Origin: Elysia chlorotica
Lineage: Eukaryota; Mollusca; Gastropoda; Plakobranchidae
Length of the DNA stretch: 64,000 nt
Reading direction: 5' to 3'
Assembly: GCA_003991915.1 (NCBI GenBank)
Contig: RQTK01000003.1
Location: forward strand, 70,017 to 134,016
Shown here: piece after piece, positions 1-12,444 of the stretch
Layout of the letters: the number at the start of each line of letters is the position of its first letter
Numbering within the stretch: position 1 is the stretch's first letter
Position numbers and translations under genes: made by a program
The notes under the pieces: model-generated
The model's input: only the letters and a program-made list of their open reading frames with translations
Databases searched by the model: none
What the model was told of the DNA's origin: nothing

Positions 1-198
1 ACTGATATATCAATAAATGGCTAGAAGATATATGTGTTAAAAACAAAGCAATATAGAACTTCAAAACAGTAAACTTAACATGAGAACGGTACTAACTTGG
101 ACATCCATGACTTCTAAGACAATGAGATACGTATATTAAGTTAACTCACTACACATGTATATCATATTTTTAATAAAACATATATTAACAAATCCCAC

Positions 199-272
199 CT
201 CGATTCTCCAGATCTGTATTCCAACACTCTTGCCTGCACCTTCCCATGCCTCCTCTGTTGCAGCTGATGCCT
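199..272 (-). CDS. Gelsolin-like gene, third coding exon
   Basis: The exon supplies residues 30-54: the second part of Lys30, then ASAATEEAWEGAGK and VGIQIWRIE. The acceptor reads TATAACAG and the donor GAG|GTGGGA. It ends in phase 0. The next exon must lie left of the window; positions 1-198 show no further coding signal. Confidence 0.82.
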
Positions 273-1873
273 CTGTTATACAGTAGATAAGGTTGAAAAA
301 TTAAGCAAAACAAAACAAGAAAATATAAGCAAAAACAAACAAACAACAACAACAACAAAAATTAAACAAATAAAAAGGCGTCTTTCACGACTTGATGGTG
401 TCATCTTTTTCCGAATCATGGTATGATCTAATATAATACATGTTGGGTCGTAAGTACAATGTCGCGGTAGCTTACAGCTACAACTAGCCCTAAGAATTTT
501 TAGTCGCGGATTTTAAGACGAGTCGTAAGCATGCCACAAGGTTGTGCTTACGACATGTATTATATTTTGTTATAGAACTTTAAGATGAACATGTACTGAA
601 CTTTTGGGAAAGGGGCGTTTTTAAACTTTCATTTTTTTACTTTTCGTTCTGCTTTACTAAAGTTAATGTACACGAAGAAAAGAAAGTTAGTATAATTTGC
701 TGATCACACCCTCCCCCCCCCCATCTTCCCACCTTCACCCCCCTAAAAAAGTACACATTTTGAAATGATGTTAGGCATCAAATACACATCACACATCAGA
801 GAACTAGTATTGCGTAAGACTTACTTTTAACATTTCTCTCCAGATCGGATCCAAACAATGCCAGATTAGAATCCTTCCAGTTGTACTTTTTGGCCTTGAT
901 GAGTCCTAAAAGGATGAGATATAAGAAGTATATAAAATTTTAATGTGATACTGTTTGCAGGAACATTAAAATTCTGATTTTACAGTTTGGTAAATAGAAC
1001 TGTTACATACCATAGTGATAGATTGTTGGGGTGGAAATAAAAGGTAGCAATATGTACTCTTTTCTGAAATATCGGCCAAGAATCCACAAATAATTCATGA
1101 AAATTCGCAACTTCTCTTCTCTGTCTCCCTTCCTGGCTAATTTCCTCAAGATGAGTATCTTCTTCAAAAACTTCGCGACTTTCAATAATTATATTTTTCT
1201 TGTACTCTCTTTATCTTTTTAATAAGGTTCAATCCATCCAATTCATGTACGTGTATAGTATCTACTGGTGTCCTTTTTTAATGGAGGAGGGCGCGGTGAC
1301 CCTGGGGTAGAACATCGTCTACCGACGCAAAAGGTCCGGGTTCGAGCCCTGGCGATTTCGCTCCTACTGGTTGGGTCGGTGTCGGTTTATTGTGACCAGC
1401 TGAGACAGGAGTCATTGCATCCCCGCCCTGTTTCGTGTGTGGCAGCACATAAAATTGTCGGACGTCAGTCTTTGGGCCCGTCCACAATATAGCCTATATA
1501 GTGCTAATGTTAGACGTTAAACCAACTCAGCAACTTAACAACCTTCTTTAATGGAGTGCCATGCTCAATAATGGGGTTATAAAAACAGCCCTGCAAAACG
1601 AAGTTCGACGGTGAGCCAAGCTCAGAGAGATGGAATCATTAAAGCAATATTCTCCATTGCTACAGTAAGCCCAGAGAGATGGAATAGTAAGCTTAAAGCA
1701 CGATTCTCCATTACTTGGGTAAGTTAATCTGTTGACGTATTTCTTTCGACTGCTGTTATATAAGTCTTGAAAGGCAGGTAAATACAGCGTAGACTATGTA
1801 CTGTGCATCCAGGAAGGTGCATGGATTAAGAGGGGTTTAAAGAATGAAGAGCAAGGTAGATGGGATGGGGAGA

Positions 1874-1935
<62 letters not shown>

Positions 1936-3250
1936 AAGGGAAATGAAATGATCTCGCATTATCATTCGCTAAAAGTGCTGACCTAAGAATTCTACAAAAT
2001 AATAGCTGCAGCAGAACGAGACCTTCTTGAGAACAGGCCAAGTCATCGAAATGATCGGAGTGAACACATTTTGGCGTACGATATGGCCTAATAAGTGTAA
2101 CAGTGATGCATCTCTCATAAATCATTACCCGAGTTAGTTCACGTTGATACTCAGAGATTAATTTTTGTTCAGCCTACTCATCTCACACAGCAATAATGAG
2201 AAATGATATAACTCTTTTCTTCACTTTAATGGAATCATTCACGTCGACTCTAAATGCAAATGTTTGTCTACTTCGGTAACTTTGCCTGCTATTTTTGGAA
2301 GCCTTGGTAAGAGAAACTTCTAGTCTTTTGTTGTAGCAAAGTAAAATGAAATTAATGCGTGCATTTATTTTTAGGCAGTATTATATGCTCATCTCGGCTT
2401 ATTTCTACTCATTCAGGAAATGAAGAAAAGTCAGAAACGGAATACTAATTGTATTGGCGTGCAATGAGTAAGACCATTGACTTAAAAATAGTATATATCT
2501 AAGTAGAACTCGTCTATTATGCCTGAGCGTAGTCGAAGCTGTCGGGTTTACAATTTACAATAAATTAATTGTAGTCATTGTAAATTAGGAGGTTTACTAT
2601 GAGAGATATTGAGACGCTAGCTTTGAATATCAATATTTTGTGGAAGAAAAAGAGAAAAAGAGAGGAGAGAAAGTGACAGAGAGAGCAAGAGAGAGACAAA
2701 GAGATAGACAGACTTACAAACAGACACACAAAGACAGAGACAGACAGAGGGAGAGAGAGAAAGAGAGAGATAAAGAGAGGCTGAGAGGGTGTGAGAGATT
2801 CTGTCTACCTTACCACTTTAAACGGAATACTCTTACAAACGATAACAATAATAGAGATGAAATAAAAAAAATGCTATAATATGAGTTTACATGAGTACTA
2901 GAAAGTCCCATCGAAAGTCATGTGTAGGGACTTTAAGTTATGACAATTATACGCTTCCTATTTTTAATATACCATGCCTGGCACACGTTTTTCGTCATTA
3001 TTATTATTACCCATAACACAGCACAGTCTGTTGGTCTTTTCATCTGCTCATTGACTCACTCCATGTCATGATTACTCACAAAATCTTTTATTTTTAAGAA
3101 CATCCAGCTTCAGTAGTGCAGAGGGATATACACAGTCATTTTCTGTACTCTCAAATAACAATATTACAGACTTTGAGATTTACACAGCGTTGATGTATGA
3201 CGTGATCAAGCACTTTAGACATGGGATTTCCTGAACGCTTATTGGCTCCG

Positions 3251-3320
<70 letters not shown>

Positions 3321-3375
3321 GAGTGGTTATTAGGGAAGGGAGATTTTCGACAGACCAATGCTCTACATCTGTTTG

Positions 3376-3421
<46 letters not shown>

Positions 3422-3509
3422 CTACAAGAGTGGATATTAGGGAAGTGAGATTTTCGACAGACCAATGCCCTATGTCTATTTGAATCTCAATCTCTCTCTC
3501 TCTCTCTCT

Positions 3510-3551
<42 letters not shown>

Positions 3552-5637
3552 GCTCGCTCGCTCATGAAGATAAAGCTACAATTGGACGAGATGCGGATAA
3601 CTTTACTTATCGTTTTCGGTTTGCTATAGGTCTCGTAATCGCACCGCCTATATTGTAAATGAGTACCACCACATATACGTATTCATAGCTATTTATAGAA
3701 ATCTGTGAGTGTCACAGTTTGCAGTGAGGCTAAGCAATATGCCGCCCTGTGTCAACACTAGTGGGTTTACAACAGTCGATCAAGTGACACATTTTAAAAC
3801 ATGGATCAAGCATTCGTGATACATGTACTATTGTTAGCACTATATAACATGGGTGAATCGATGTAGGCATATTTGTATTGTTCTAGTGAGGCGTAACGGT
3901 TATTATTTTTACATGTATGGAACAAAAAATACGTTTTCTGTTTGGCTCTGTTCACTTAAACACATTGTTATGCTAGATGAATATGTGGGCTAAAACAGTA
4001 ACTACCTATAAATATAGACCCTTTATATTTCATACTCCTTCCTTTTTTATTTTGTATTAAAAAATAAACAAACAAGCTATATACGCTGGGAAAATATGAT
4101 TAGCTAGAACGAACCCATGCTGTGTCCATGAAAACAAAACAAAACATAATAATCTAGGATATGACTTGTCTTGGTCAAAACCAGTGAATGGTAGTTATTT
4201 GAGGCGCTTTCTCTTATGGATTAATACTAATAAGTCGTAGACGTTTTAATTTTGGACGTTTATAGAATGTGTAAACCGTTACTTCTCCAAAGCAAAGAAA
4301 GCCAGACTGAGGGAGATCATGAAACCGAAATTTGTTGACCAATGAAAGATTTGGGAGATTCGTAAAATTTAGATAATATAGATATTAAAGAAATCAAATA
4401 ATTACTATCTGATTCAAAAAGTTACATGAATAGATTTTAGCATCCCCCCTCCCAAAGTAGCGATGTAAATGTAACTTAAAAGAAAAGTTCAATCTTTAAA
4501 GCGCCCGTTAGGTGTCGTATTACTGAGTCCTAATCAGTTGAGTAATCAACAGCTCAGATTGGAGATTTAGACGTTTTCTTCGTCAGTCAAGAGATTAAAC
4601 CACTAAGCTCTTTCCTTCACGAGGGGGGAGGTGGAGGGAGGGCGGTTGTCAACATTTGTAGAGTGCTCATCTCTCAATCGTCAGGTCCCTAGCTGGTTCG
4701 TAACATACAATGAATAATTATGTCAAAAATTATTTTGTCGAATTGCGTGCCCAACTGGTTAGGTCGGTGTCCGTATAATGTGATCCGGTTGAGACAGGAG
4801 CAATGAGTCATAGTATCCCCGTATTGTTTCTGTGTTGCCTCATATAAAATTGTCAGACGTTTGTCTTGGGATAGGTTCACAATTTAGCCTATATTGTAAC
4901 GGGGTTGAAGGCAATACGCGTACGGGGCGCGGTAGCCATGGGGTCAAACAACGGCTTCCGACGCAGGAGGTTTGTGGTTCAAGCCCCTGGATCATTCTAC
5001 TATGAGCGACTGAGACATGAGTCGTAGTATCCTGGTAATACCTCTGTGTGGCAGCATGTAAAATTGTCAGGCGTTTGTCTTGGGATCGGTTCACAATTTA
5101 GCCTTTATAATTACAGTACATATACAGGCGTTGGACGCAACACACATACACGCAAATCAAGATATTTACCGGCTGAGCTCTCTGCTCCTCACATATCATT
5201 ATATCATTCTAGTTTCTACTAGTCACATACTTTAGACTATTACAAGCCTTGAGATCCAAACGAAGATAAAACGTTACATAATAACGTCTTTATGTATACT
5301 GTTTTATAATTATACTAGCTCCCTAAGACTTGGTTATGGCTATGGCTATGACTGGACGCCGGTGTAGATTCCCTTACCTACCGTCTTTGTTTTGTTTATG
5401 GGTACTGGTCCTGTAATCGCAAAGCGTTTAATACCAGGGCTGAGCATCCTTGACCTTCACCTCGGCCCAACTATGTAATTAATTACTGTTAAGCATGGAG
5501 AGCGACATTGGTGAGCCTGGGGCAGTCTTGGGTTGGTCTTCAGTGGGTATTTATATGGTCAATATGGCAATTATTAAATAGTCTCTCTCTCTCTCTTTCT
5601 TGCAATCTCTCCCTCACTCTCTCTTGCATTTTCTACC

Positions 5638-5680
<43 letters not shown>

Positions 5681-5806
5681 CATTCTCTCCCTCACTTTCG
5701 TCCTCTTTTCTCTCGCCCCTTTTCATTATTTTTCGCTTTCTCTTCCTTTTTCTTAGTTTGTTTATATGTTTGTTTCAACTCCCACCCTCTCTCTCTGTCT
5801 GTCTGT

Positions 5807-5854
<48 letters not shown>

Positions 5855-6597
5855 TTTCAGTATCTTACTCCTGGCATAATACTGGCTAGAAGTTCGATAT
5901 AAACATAAGTATTCATCATGTTTGTAAATAGGCATATTCTATTGTTAACTGTAACAGCAACAAACAAAGAAACAAGTAAACAAGAACTAACAAGGATTCC
6001 TACAGAAAAAAAATGAAATGTACAAGTGAAGAATCAAGTGCATATTAAGCTACTAAAAGGATACAACATACATTTAAACAATGACCTCAAACAGAATACA
6101 CTATGAAAAGGCTGGACTGACTAACTGTTTTTTTTTTTAGGTAGACGACTTGGTATAGAGACGAGATTGTCGGATAGGTATATAGATATATAGATAGATA
6201 GGTAGGTAGATATGTAGGGAGATAGATAGATAGACAGAAAGATAGATAAAAGAGAGCGAAATAGAGAGAGAGAGGGAGAGAGAGAGAGAGAGAGAGATAA
6301 AACAGAGAGAAATAGAGTGAGAGAGAGAGAGAGAGCGAGAGAGAGAAACAATAACTATACAGAGAGACATATTTTTAGAAAGAGAGACATACACATACGG
6401 AGAGAGAGAGTAAGAAAGAGAGAGAAAGAGAAAGAGAGAGAGAGAGAGAGTGTTTATTTATAGGCTTACACCTCAAGGTGTGTCAGCCAGAGTGTGACTG
6501 TAGCCTAGCTCTGCTGATTATGCGTGAGATATTAAGATGGTAAAGTAATCAGACGGGCAGTTTCGGAGATCCAGATGTGGGACTGATGAAGGAGAGG

Positions 6598-6665
<68 letters not shown>

Positions 6666-8029
6666 TAGAGAGAGAGAATAAAAAGTAGAAACAAACAATA
6701 AAGAGAAGGAAAATACTACAATATAGATACACAGGATGATGTTTAAGCAAATATCGCGCTAAATTTGACGTATTCTTTACTGGTAACTTTTCCTCCACAC
6801 TAAACTTGTAAATTATTAAAAAAAAACTTACTAAAATTTTACAGCCACACAGTCATGTTGTTTAAACAGAAAAATCTAGATTTTCCCTCCATTCACAGTC
6901 TATGATTATGTTCACAGAAACACACAGTTTAAAACCCACCAAGCTTTAATCTTTAAACAAATACATACATGTACTTAAGTAACAGAACATAAAAATTTTA
7001 ACTTTAGACATTGGGTGACCTCTTTCCGACTAAAGTCATGTGATTTTTGTTTGTATGCTCGAGCAAAACATAAAAAAAGGTTCATATTCTAGCCCAATCA
7101 GCTGATTGTTTAAAAAAAGAGATAGATCTTCAACTATCGCGTGACTTGGTTTACTTTTTTTTTCCTCTCTCTATCTCTCTACCTCTCTCTCGCTCTTTCT
7201 CTCTCTTTTCCTATCTCTCTCTCTTTGTATCTATCTCTCTCTCTCTATCTCTCTATCTATCTCCGGGTTTAACGTCTTGCTAAGTGCTCATCCAATACGG
7301 TGAAACCACAAACCTAGGACCGTAAGTAAAACGTCACGGAAAATTTAAACTGGCTATAAACCTTCTTATTCGTATATTATAACTTAAGATGAGTCGCAAT
7401 CTTACCACAGCGTTGTACTTACTACGCTTGGTGTTGTTTATTTTATTTTGCAAATTAAAATAGTAATCTATATAAATATTTTCTCCTAACACATCAGCAG
7501 TCCTTACAAGATGTTCGGGATTTACGAAAATACCGAGAAAAGCACGATCATCACTATCATAATCATCTAAAGTTGCGATAACGCATCTTTTCGACCACAT
7601 AATAATGTCTATTACCAACCTCTTTACCTTCGACTCATTGGCAATTGGCAATTAAAAGGTTATTTTTTTCTTTTTCTTTTATTTTTTTTTGTTTGAAGCA
7701 TATAGTAGTGCAAGAAAGGTAACTCACATGCACATCTGTCAAACTTACTACAAAAAAGTGGATTTGTAGGCGTTTTCTCACACTGTTATTTTCCAGAAAT
7801 ATACTCTTTGATTGTTCATTGGGTAGACAGCTCTGTGCGTGTTTGTCTTGGCTCTGATGGATTCACTCCCCTGCAATGCACAATAACAACTGCATACTGC
7901 AGAGTAATTATTTTCTACTTTCCTTCTTTTTCTTCCTTTCGTTTCTGCTGAGGTCGACAACACAACGCTCTTGTTTTTTTTTCTTCTTTCTTTCTCTCTT
8001 TCTCGGCCTTTTTTACTTAAACCCAGATC

Positions 8030-8088
<59 letters not shown>

Positions 8089-8179
8089 CTCTCTCTCTGA
8101 AAACACACACATAAACTCTCTCTTTCTCTCCTGAAGTGTCTGCCTGTCTGTATTTTCCTCTAATTATCTCACTCACTCT

Positions 8180-8238
<59 letters not shown>

Positions 8239-9458
8239 CAAGCACACAGTTATTTAAGTTTGCAGAAAAACGGACTGAAGGAAAACAATCTGGTGTGTTT
8301 GCCGCCCGTCATTGTGTTTGTCATTCATTCAGGATAACTCGTTACAGATTATCTCCCTGTTTCGACACAAGCCTGGCATTTCTAAAATTGGCTAGCTTGG
8401 CACCAACAATAACTAACACAGTACAATAATCTAGCTTTAGAATAGCTTACCCATTATTTTTGTTGTGTAAGCTAAATGTGCAAATAGTACTAGTAGGAAA
8501 AAGGTGGTCTGGCCAAGAATTAAACTGACAAATATTCTGATAAAAAGTCGTTCGCTTTAGTGTACTTACCCCCTCACATTTTTAGCGAAACAATAATATA
8601 AGACCATATCTTTGTATTTGACAGACTCCACAATCTCCCCCGTCCCCCCTTTTTTCAAAGAGAAACTTTCATATTAGACATTATCTTTAAATTTAACAGT
8701 CCATAAACTACCCCACCTCCTCCCATTTAGGAGAAAAACCTCATAATAATCCACATCTTTGTATTTAAAAGAGTCCATAAAAATTACTAACTTGCCGCAT
8801 ATACATTGTAACAAAGATTGCATTATGGTAAAAAGAAAAAAAATTAAGCAACGAGCTTTTATTCGTTAAGTCCGCAGATAGATCCCAATACCAGGCAATT
8901 GTGGTTGTCCCATCTTATACGTTTCTAGTCAGGACGTTGTCAGTATAATGTGATCGACTGAAAGAGAACGCCTACATTTTATAGACTAAATTAAGTCATG
9001 TAACCAACCCATGGTATAACGTACACTAGCGTAGCTACTGAAGTCTGCCGTAAAAAAAAAACGATACAACAAATCAAAACTTCAATTCCCTTGGTGCCTG
9101 GAAGCGAAGTCAGAACTTAGCAAATCCACAAATCAATCATTACAAAAATAATAATAATAAACAAATAAAAACAAAACAAACAAAAAAAAATCCCCAAGGA
9201 AAAAAAAACAACTTATGTGCCTTTAGAAACGTGACAGCAAGGTGTCGTGAAAAAAAACAACAACATATATATTGTATAATAATTATACACCAAACCCCCC
9301 TCAACCGCCGTTCTTCTCTCCTAAGTACAGTTTCCCCATGTCTTAACACCTATCTCACAACAGACAATGACTAACCCCCCTCTAGAGCGTAGGATTATAA
9401 AAATATTTAAACAGCCCCAAGGAAACAAATACATAAACATACACCACCTACCTGCCAT
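199..9458 (-). CDS. Gelsolin-like protein, N-terminal exons (partial gene)
   Basis: Coding exons 9452-9458, 825-905 and 199-272 join in phase and give 54 residues beginning MAGLIKAKKYNWKDS, then ALFGSDLERNVKK, AWEGAG and ending GIQIWRIE. This opening is characteristic, from memory, of invertebrate gelsolin-like proteins (such as earthworm gelsolin-like protein 2), which bind, sever or cap actin filaments in a calcium-dependent way in the cytoplasm. The IQIWRIE motif is where the first gelsolin repeat starts, so all actin-binding repeats lie beyond the left edge. Each junction has a good donor (GTAGGT, GTAAGT, GTGGG) and an AG acceptor; phases are 1, 1 and 0. No signal peptide is seen, so the cytoplasmic form is expected. 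The 8.5-kb first coding intron is filled with microsatellites and SINE and palindromic repeats. Family assignment is firm; full length cannot be judged. Confidence 0.85.
445..554. repeat. Small palindromic element (CGTAAGTACAA family)
   Basis: The left end reads GGGTCGTAAGTACAATGTCG and the right end is its imperfect reverse complement, closing in GTGCTTACGAC. The inverted repeat extends outward through ATAATACATGT (left) and ACATGTATTAT (right), to about 430-568. Similar ends recur at 7318, 17249, 17357, 20130, 23703 and 24315, so this is a dispersed non-autonomous DNA-transposon-like family. No transposase is present. Confidence 0.6.
825..905 (-). CDS. Gelsolin-like gene, second coding exon
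   Basis: It encodes residues 4-29, LIKAKKYNWKDSNLALFG followed by SDLERNVK, with split codons at both ends (phases 1 and 1). The acceptor is TCCTTTTAG and the donor AAAA|GTAAGTC. The other two frames fit neither neighbour; one has an early stop. Confidence 0.85.
1284..1540 (+). repeat. tRNA-headed SINE, near full length (type-1 head)
   Basis: This is one of the best copies of the dominant SINE here. The head carries an RNA polymerase III A-box-like stretch near 1296-1309 and a B box GGTTCGAGCCC at 1339-1349. The body then reads GGTTGGGTCGGTGTC, CTGAGACAGGAGTCAT, ACATAAAATTGTCGGACG and CCACAATATAGCCTATATAG, closing with GACGTTAAACCAACTCAGC. It lies in the first coding intron of the gelsolin-like gene, opposite to the gene's direction. 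Confidence 0.75.
1614..1723. repeat. Tandem duplication, about 55-bp unit, two copies
   Basis: Two adjacent copies share CAGAGAGATGGAAT, AAAGCA and ATTCTCCATT and differ by a handful of substitutions. No coding content is seen. Confidence 0.6.
1876..1930. repeat. (GA)n microsatellite
   Basis: An uninterrupted GA run of about 27 units within the gelsolin-like intron. The open frames across it are translated dinucleotides. Confidence 0.9.
3254..3553. repeat. (CT)n arrays with a duplicated spacer
   Basis: Three CT runs (about 3254-3315, 3379-3416, 3490-3553) alternate with two copies of a unique spacer (3315-3379 and 3421-3487) sharing TACAAGAGTGG and GAGATTTTCGACAGACCAAT. The microsatellite and its flank were duplicated together. 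Confidence 0.8.
4660..5133 (+). repeat. Two tandem SINE copies, diverged
   Basis: Two copies of the dominant SINE lie head to tail. The first (about 4660-4905) keeps the body motifs TATAATGTGATCC, GAGACAGGAG and ATAAAATTGTCAGACG. The second (about 4922-5133) keeps a head with GGGGCGCGGTAGCC, a degenerate B box GTGGTTCAAGCCC and GTAAAATTGTCAGGCG. Both are clearly older than the copy at 1284. Confidence 0.65.
5640..5851. repeat. (CT)n microsatellite cluster
   Basis: CT runs at about 5640-5680 and 5811-5851 are separated by CT-rich imperfect sequence. The open frames here are Leu/Ser dipeptide shadows. Confidence 0.85.
6160..6662. repeat. GATA/GA-rich microsatellite block
   Basis: GATA-type sequence grades into GA runs, the longest about 6612-6660. 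All frames across it are low-complexity artefacts. Confidence 0.85.
7318..7433. repeat. Palindromic CGTAAGTA-family element
   Basis: The left end reads ACCGTAAGTAAAACGTCACG and the right end AGCGTTGTACTTACTACG, an imperfect inverted repeat matching the element at 445. An internal TTCTTATTCGTATATTATAA spacer recurs in other copies. Confidence 0.5.
8035..8236. repeat. Two (CT)n microsatellites
   Basis: CT runs at about 8035-8085 and 8183-8236. The long Arg-Glu and Leu-Ser open frames on either strand come from these runs. Confidence 0.9.
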
Positions 9459-9513
9459 AGTGAGACTTTATTGACGTGTGTTTATTGAATCCTGTCTGGA
9501 TCTCTTTCAAAGT
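9452..9513 (-). CDS. Gelsolin-like gene, exon with start codon
   Basis: The exon starts after the acceptor TCTTGTTTTCCAG, has 55 nt of 5' leader, then ATGGCAG at 9458-9452 followed by the donor GTAGGT. Joined to the exon at 905 it gives MAGLIKAKKYNW, a typical gelsolin-like opening. This start is chosen because no in-frame ATG follows in the next exon and the family normally starts two or three residues before this motif. Confidence 0.8.
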
Positions 9514-9885
9514 CTGGAAAACAAGAGAAACAAGTCACCAGTCTAGATCTATTACTTGCGTCTTATTGATAAAACATGTGATAAACATTGGGAAATAAAA
9601 GTGGGCGGTGGTCACATATGTCTATTAATAGCGCCCTGTGGCGGTTGTATAATAATAATTAATCGTATATTGCAGGCTCACATAGTAAACAGCACACTCT
9701 AGTAAAAGAAATGATTACTGAAACATAGGTTTATGAATATCTGACAACAAAATAAATTCCAGTTTCTATACGATTATAAGGAATGCCGGTATCTTTTTTC
9801 TTATGGCACATGACTTCCCTAACAGTATTAGAATATCGCCATTACAACCATCACCACAATGACATCAACAAAAACACTACTACTG

Positions 9886-9888
<3 letters not shown>

Positions 9889-9959
<71 letters not shown>

Positions 9960-10247
9960 NNNNNNNNNNNNNNNNNNNNNNNNNNNNNNNNNNNNNNNNN
10001 NNNNNNNNNNNNNNNNNNNNNNNNNNNNNNNNNNNNNNNNNNNNNNNNNNNNNNNNNNNNNNNNNNNNNNNNNNNNNNNNNNNNNNNNNNNNNNNNNNNN
10101 NNNNNNNNNNNNNNNNNNNNNNNNNNNNNNNNNNNNNNNNNNNNNNNNNNNNNNNNNNNNNNNNNNNNNNNNNNNNNNNNNNNNNNNNNNNNNNNNNNNN
10201 NNNNNNNNNNNNNNNNNNNNNNNNNNNNNNNNNNNNNNNNNNNNNNN

Positions 10248-10325
<78 letters not shown>
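9889..10325. repeat. (CTA)n microsatellite spanning an assembly gap
   Basis: A CTA array runs into an N gap (9960-10247) and continues in the same phase and strand on the other side. The gap therefore almost certainly hides more of the array. Confidence 0.9.
9960..10247. other. Assembly gap (288 N)
   Basis: A run of N bounded on both sides by the same CTA repeat. Confidence 0.99.
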
Positions 10326-10717
10326 GTACCACCACCACCGTCACCACTACTTTTACTTGTTCTAACACGCTTAGTGATACTACTTTTGTATTTGCTAGAT
10401 TTGAACCAACAACGTAACAATAATCCAGTCTTCATCTTTATAATCTTTGGAATGCTTTACACTCAAAACCTTTTTTGAATTTCAAGCGGCCAACATGTAC
10501 CGGTAAATAGTCCTAACTTTTAAAGTAGGCCCAATTTTAACCCTTCAAAAGTGAATGCGAAGGAATCGTTTGTGTAGGGGTTTCTTAAATTTAAAAAATA
10601 TTAATTAAACCAATTTCGCTGATCGTAAATTACTAAATATGTCTAAATCTAAGTTTAGTATGCCTGAAAATGATCGTAATTTACAAAACTAAGATCTACA
10701 TAAAATAATACACTCAC

Positions 10718-11000
10718 CCGGCCTGTGCTGCAGAATACTGACTAATACAAAGACCTGGATCTCGGTCTCTAGAAAGAGTGGAAAACGCACAACTGGAAGA
10801 GGTAAAAAAAAGCGCAGGTCTCACCAATCCTGTGGCCTTGTGAAGTGAAAACCCGGAAGCCTCGCTCAACTCTCTGTTTCTCACTCTCTCAGCCTTCCTC
10901 TTTCGAGTTATATCGTTATCTGCCTCTCCCTGTCTCTCGCGCGCTCTCTCTCGCTCTCTCACTCTCTCTTTCTCGCTCTCTCGATCTCGCGCTCTCCATC
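10718..11000 (-). promoter_or_regulatory. Possible untranslated first exon and promoter of the gelsolin-like gene
   Basis: A GC-richer segment ends, on the minus strand, at a strong donor CCGG|GTGAGTG (exon end 10718). It lies 1.2 kb upstream of the ATG exon, which itself begins at an acceptor, so an upstream untranslated exon is required. The segment holds GA-rich tracts of the GAGA type with several CGCG steps, and upstream sequence to about 11150 is CpG-containing. No convincing TATA box or initiator was found, so the 5' end is a guess and the link to this gene is inferred from position. Confidence 0.4.
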
Positions 11001-11556
11001 CAGCACGGGAAGGCAAACAGAACCAAAACACTGTGTGAGGCTGTGGATGGAAGGCCGGCCCTGTTTTCCCCTCACTGTGACCCCGCCCGATAGTTCAAAC
11101 TTCGCGATCTGCACGACCATAATGAACGATATAGTCCCGCCCTTGAGTATGGGTTTTACTGATCGCTCACTGGTTCGCTAAGTCTAGGATAGAGCTATGA
11201 TTGCCTTGATTGGACGTCGTTGCAGAATTCAGCAACTGCCGTTTTCGTTTTCGCTAGGGTCCTCGATGCTGCAAAGGCTCTACTAGTATGAGTCCAGTCC
11301 CACACCCAGGCATATGAGAGAGATCAGAATGAGTCAACATGGTGTATTTTAGGAGGGTTGTTTATTTCCTGTATAATCTCACTAGATTTGAGCATTAGAT
11401 CAGGCTTTTTTTTTCCTTTTTATAATTATTCTTAAACACAAACGGTGGAAACAGCAAATAATGAGTCAAGCACCAATTACAAATATTACCAAAAAAAAAA
11501 AAACATAAAAAAAAAAACATAAAAAAACACAAACAATAATATTGGTGCTGGTACTG

Positions 11557-11694
<138 letters not shown>

Positions 11695-12272
11695 GTCTTG
11701 GAAATAATTTACAAACATTTACCTAATTCCAACTCGAAATTTATATTCCATAAACTCTCTGCTAATTGGTATATCGCAAACATAATTATGTATTGATTTG
11801 AAGTTATGCACATGTACTTAACTAAGTTAAAATTGAAGCAATTTACACTTTTACTTAACTAAGTTACCGTTGAATCTATTTACCTCTTGCGTAGCGATGT
11901 TTTCAGGATCTTTCACAATACGGTACAAACATGTTATAATGTACTGAGTAGTCATTAAACTCCACACTATTTAACATACACAGCGACAAGTTAAGGGGTG
12001 GGGCAGGATAATTAGATCTAGCCAGGTCAAGTTCAGGGTTATCTAGATAAGAGGCAGGCAAGCCTGCTTTGGTTCAATAACATCATAGAAGAGAATTAAT
12101 AATGTTGAAAGGGTTGGTAAAATATGAAGCTAAAGGGTAAAGGTAGAAACGCTTAATATGAAATAATAATTGGAATGTTTTTTTTTCCCTTCCATAATCT
12201 TGTCTTCGTTATTCTTCGAGCGGTATTTTAAAAAGTTTACTACGTGAAAAACAACAGGACGTGAAGTTTAGT

Positions 12273-12444
<172 letters not shown>

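Noticed and set aside
1296-1349. Possible tRNA gene
   Set aside because: A- and B-box-like motifs are present but no cloverleaf closes, and the same head occurs in front of a repeated body at many places: it is a SINE head.
3254-3553. Possible secreted Arg-Glu-rich protein on the minus strand
   Set aside because: The residues come from CT/GA runs with no codon variation.
9783-10478. Long frames across the N gap with poly-Thr, poly-Leu or poly-Tyr
   Set aside because: They are produced by the CTA array and by translating N.
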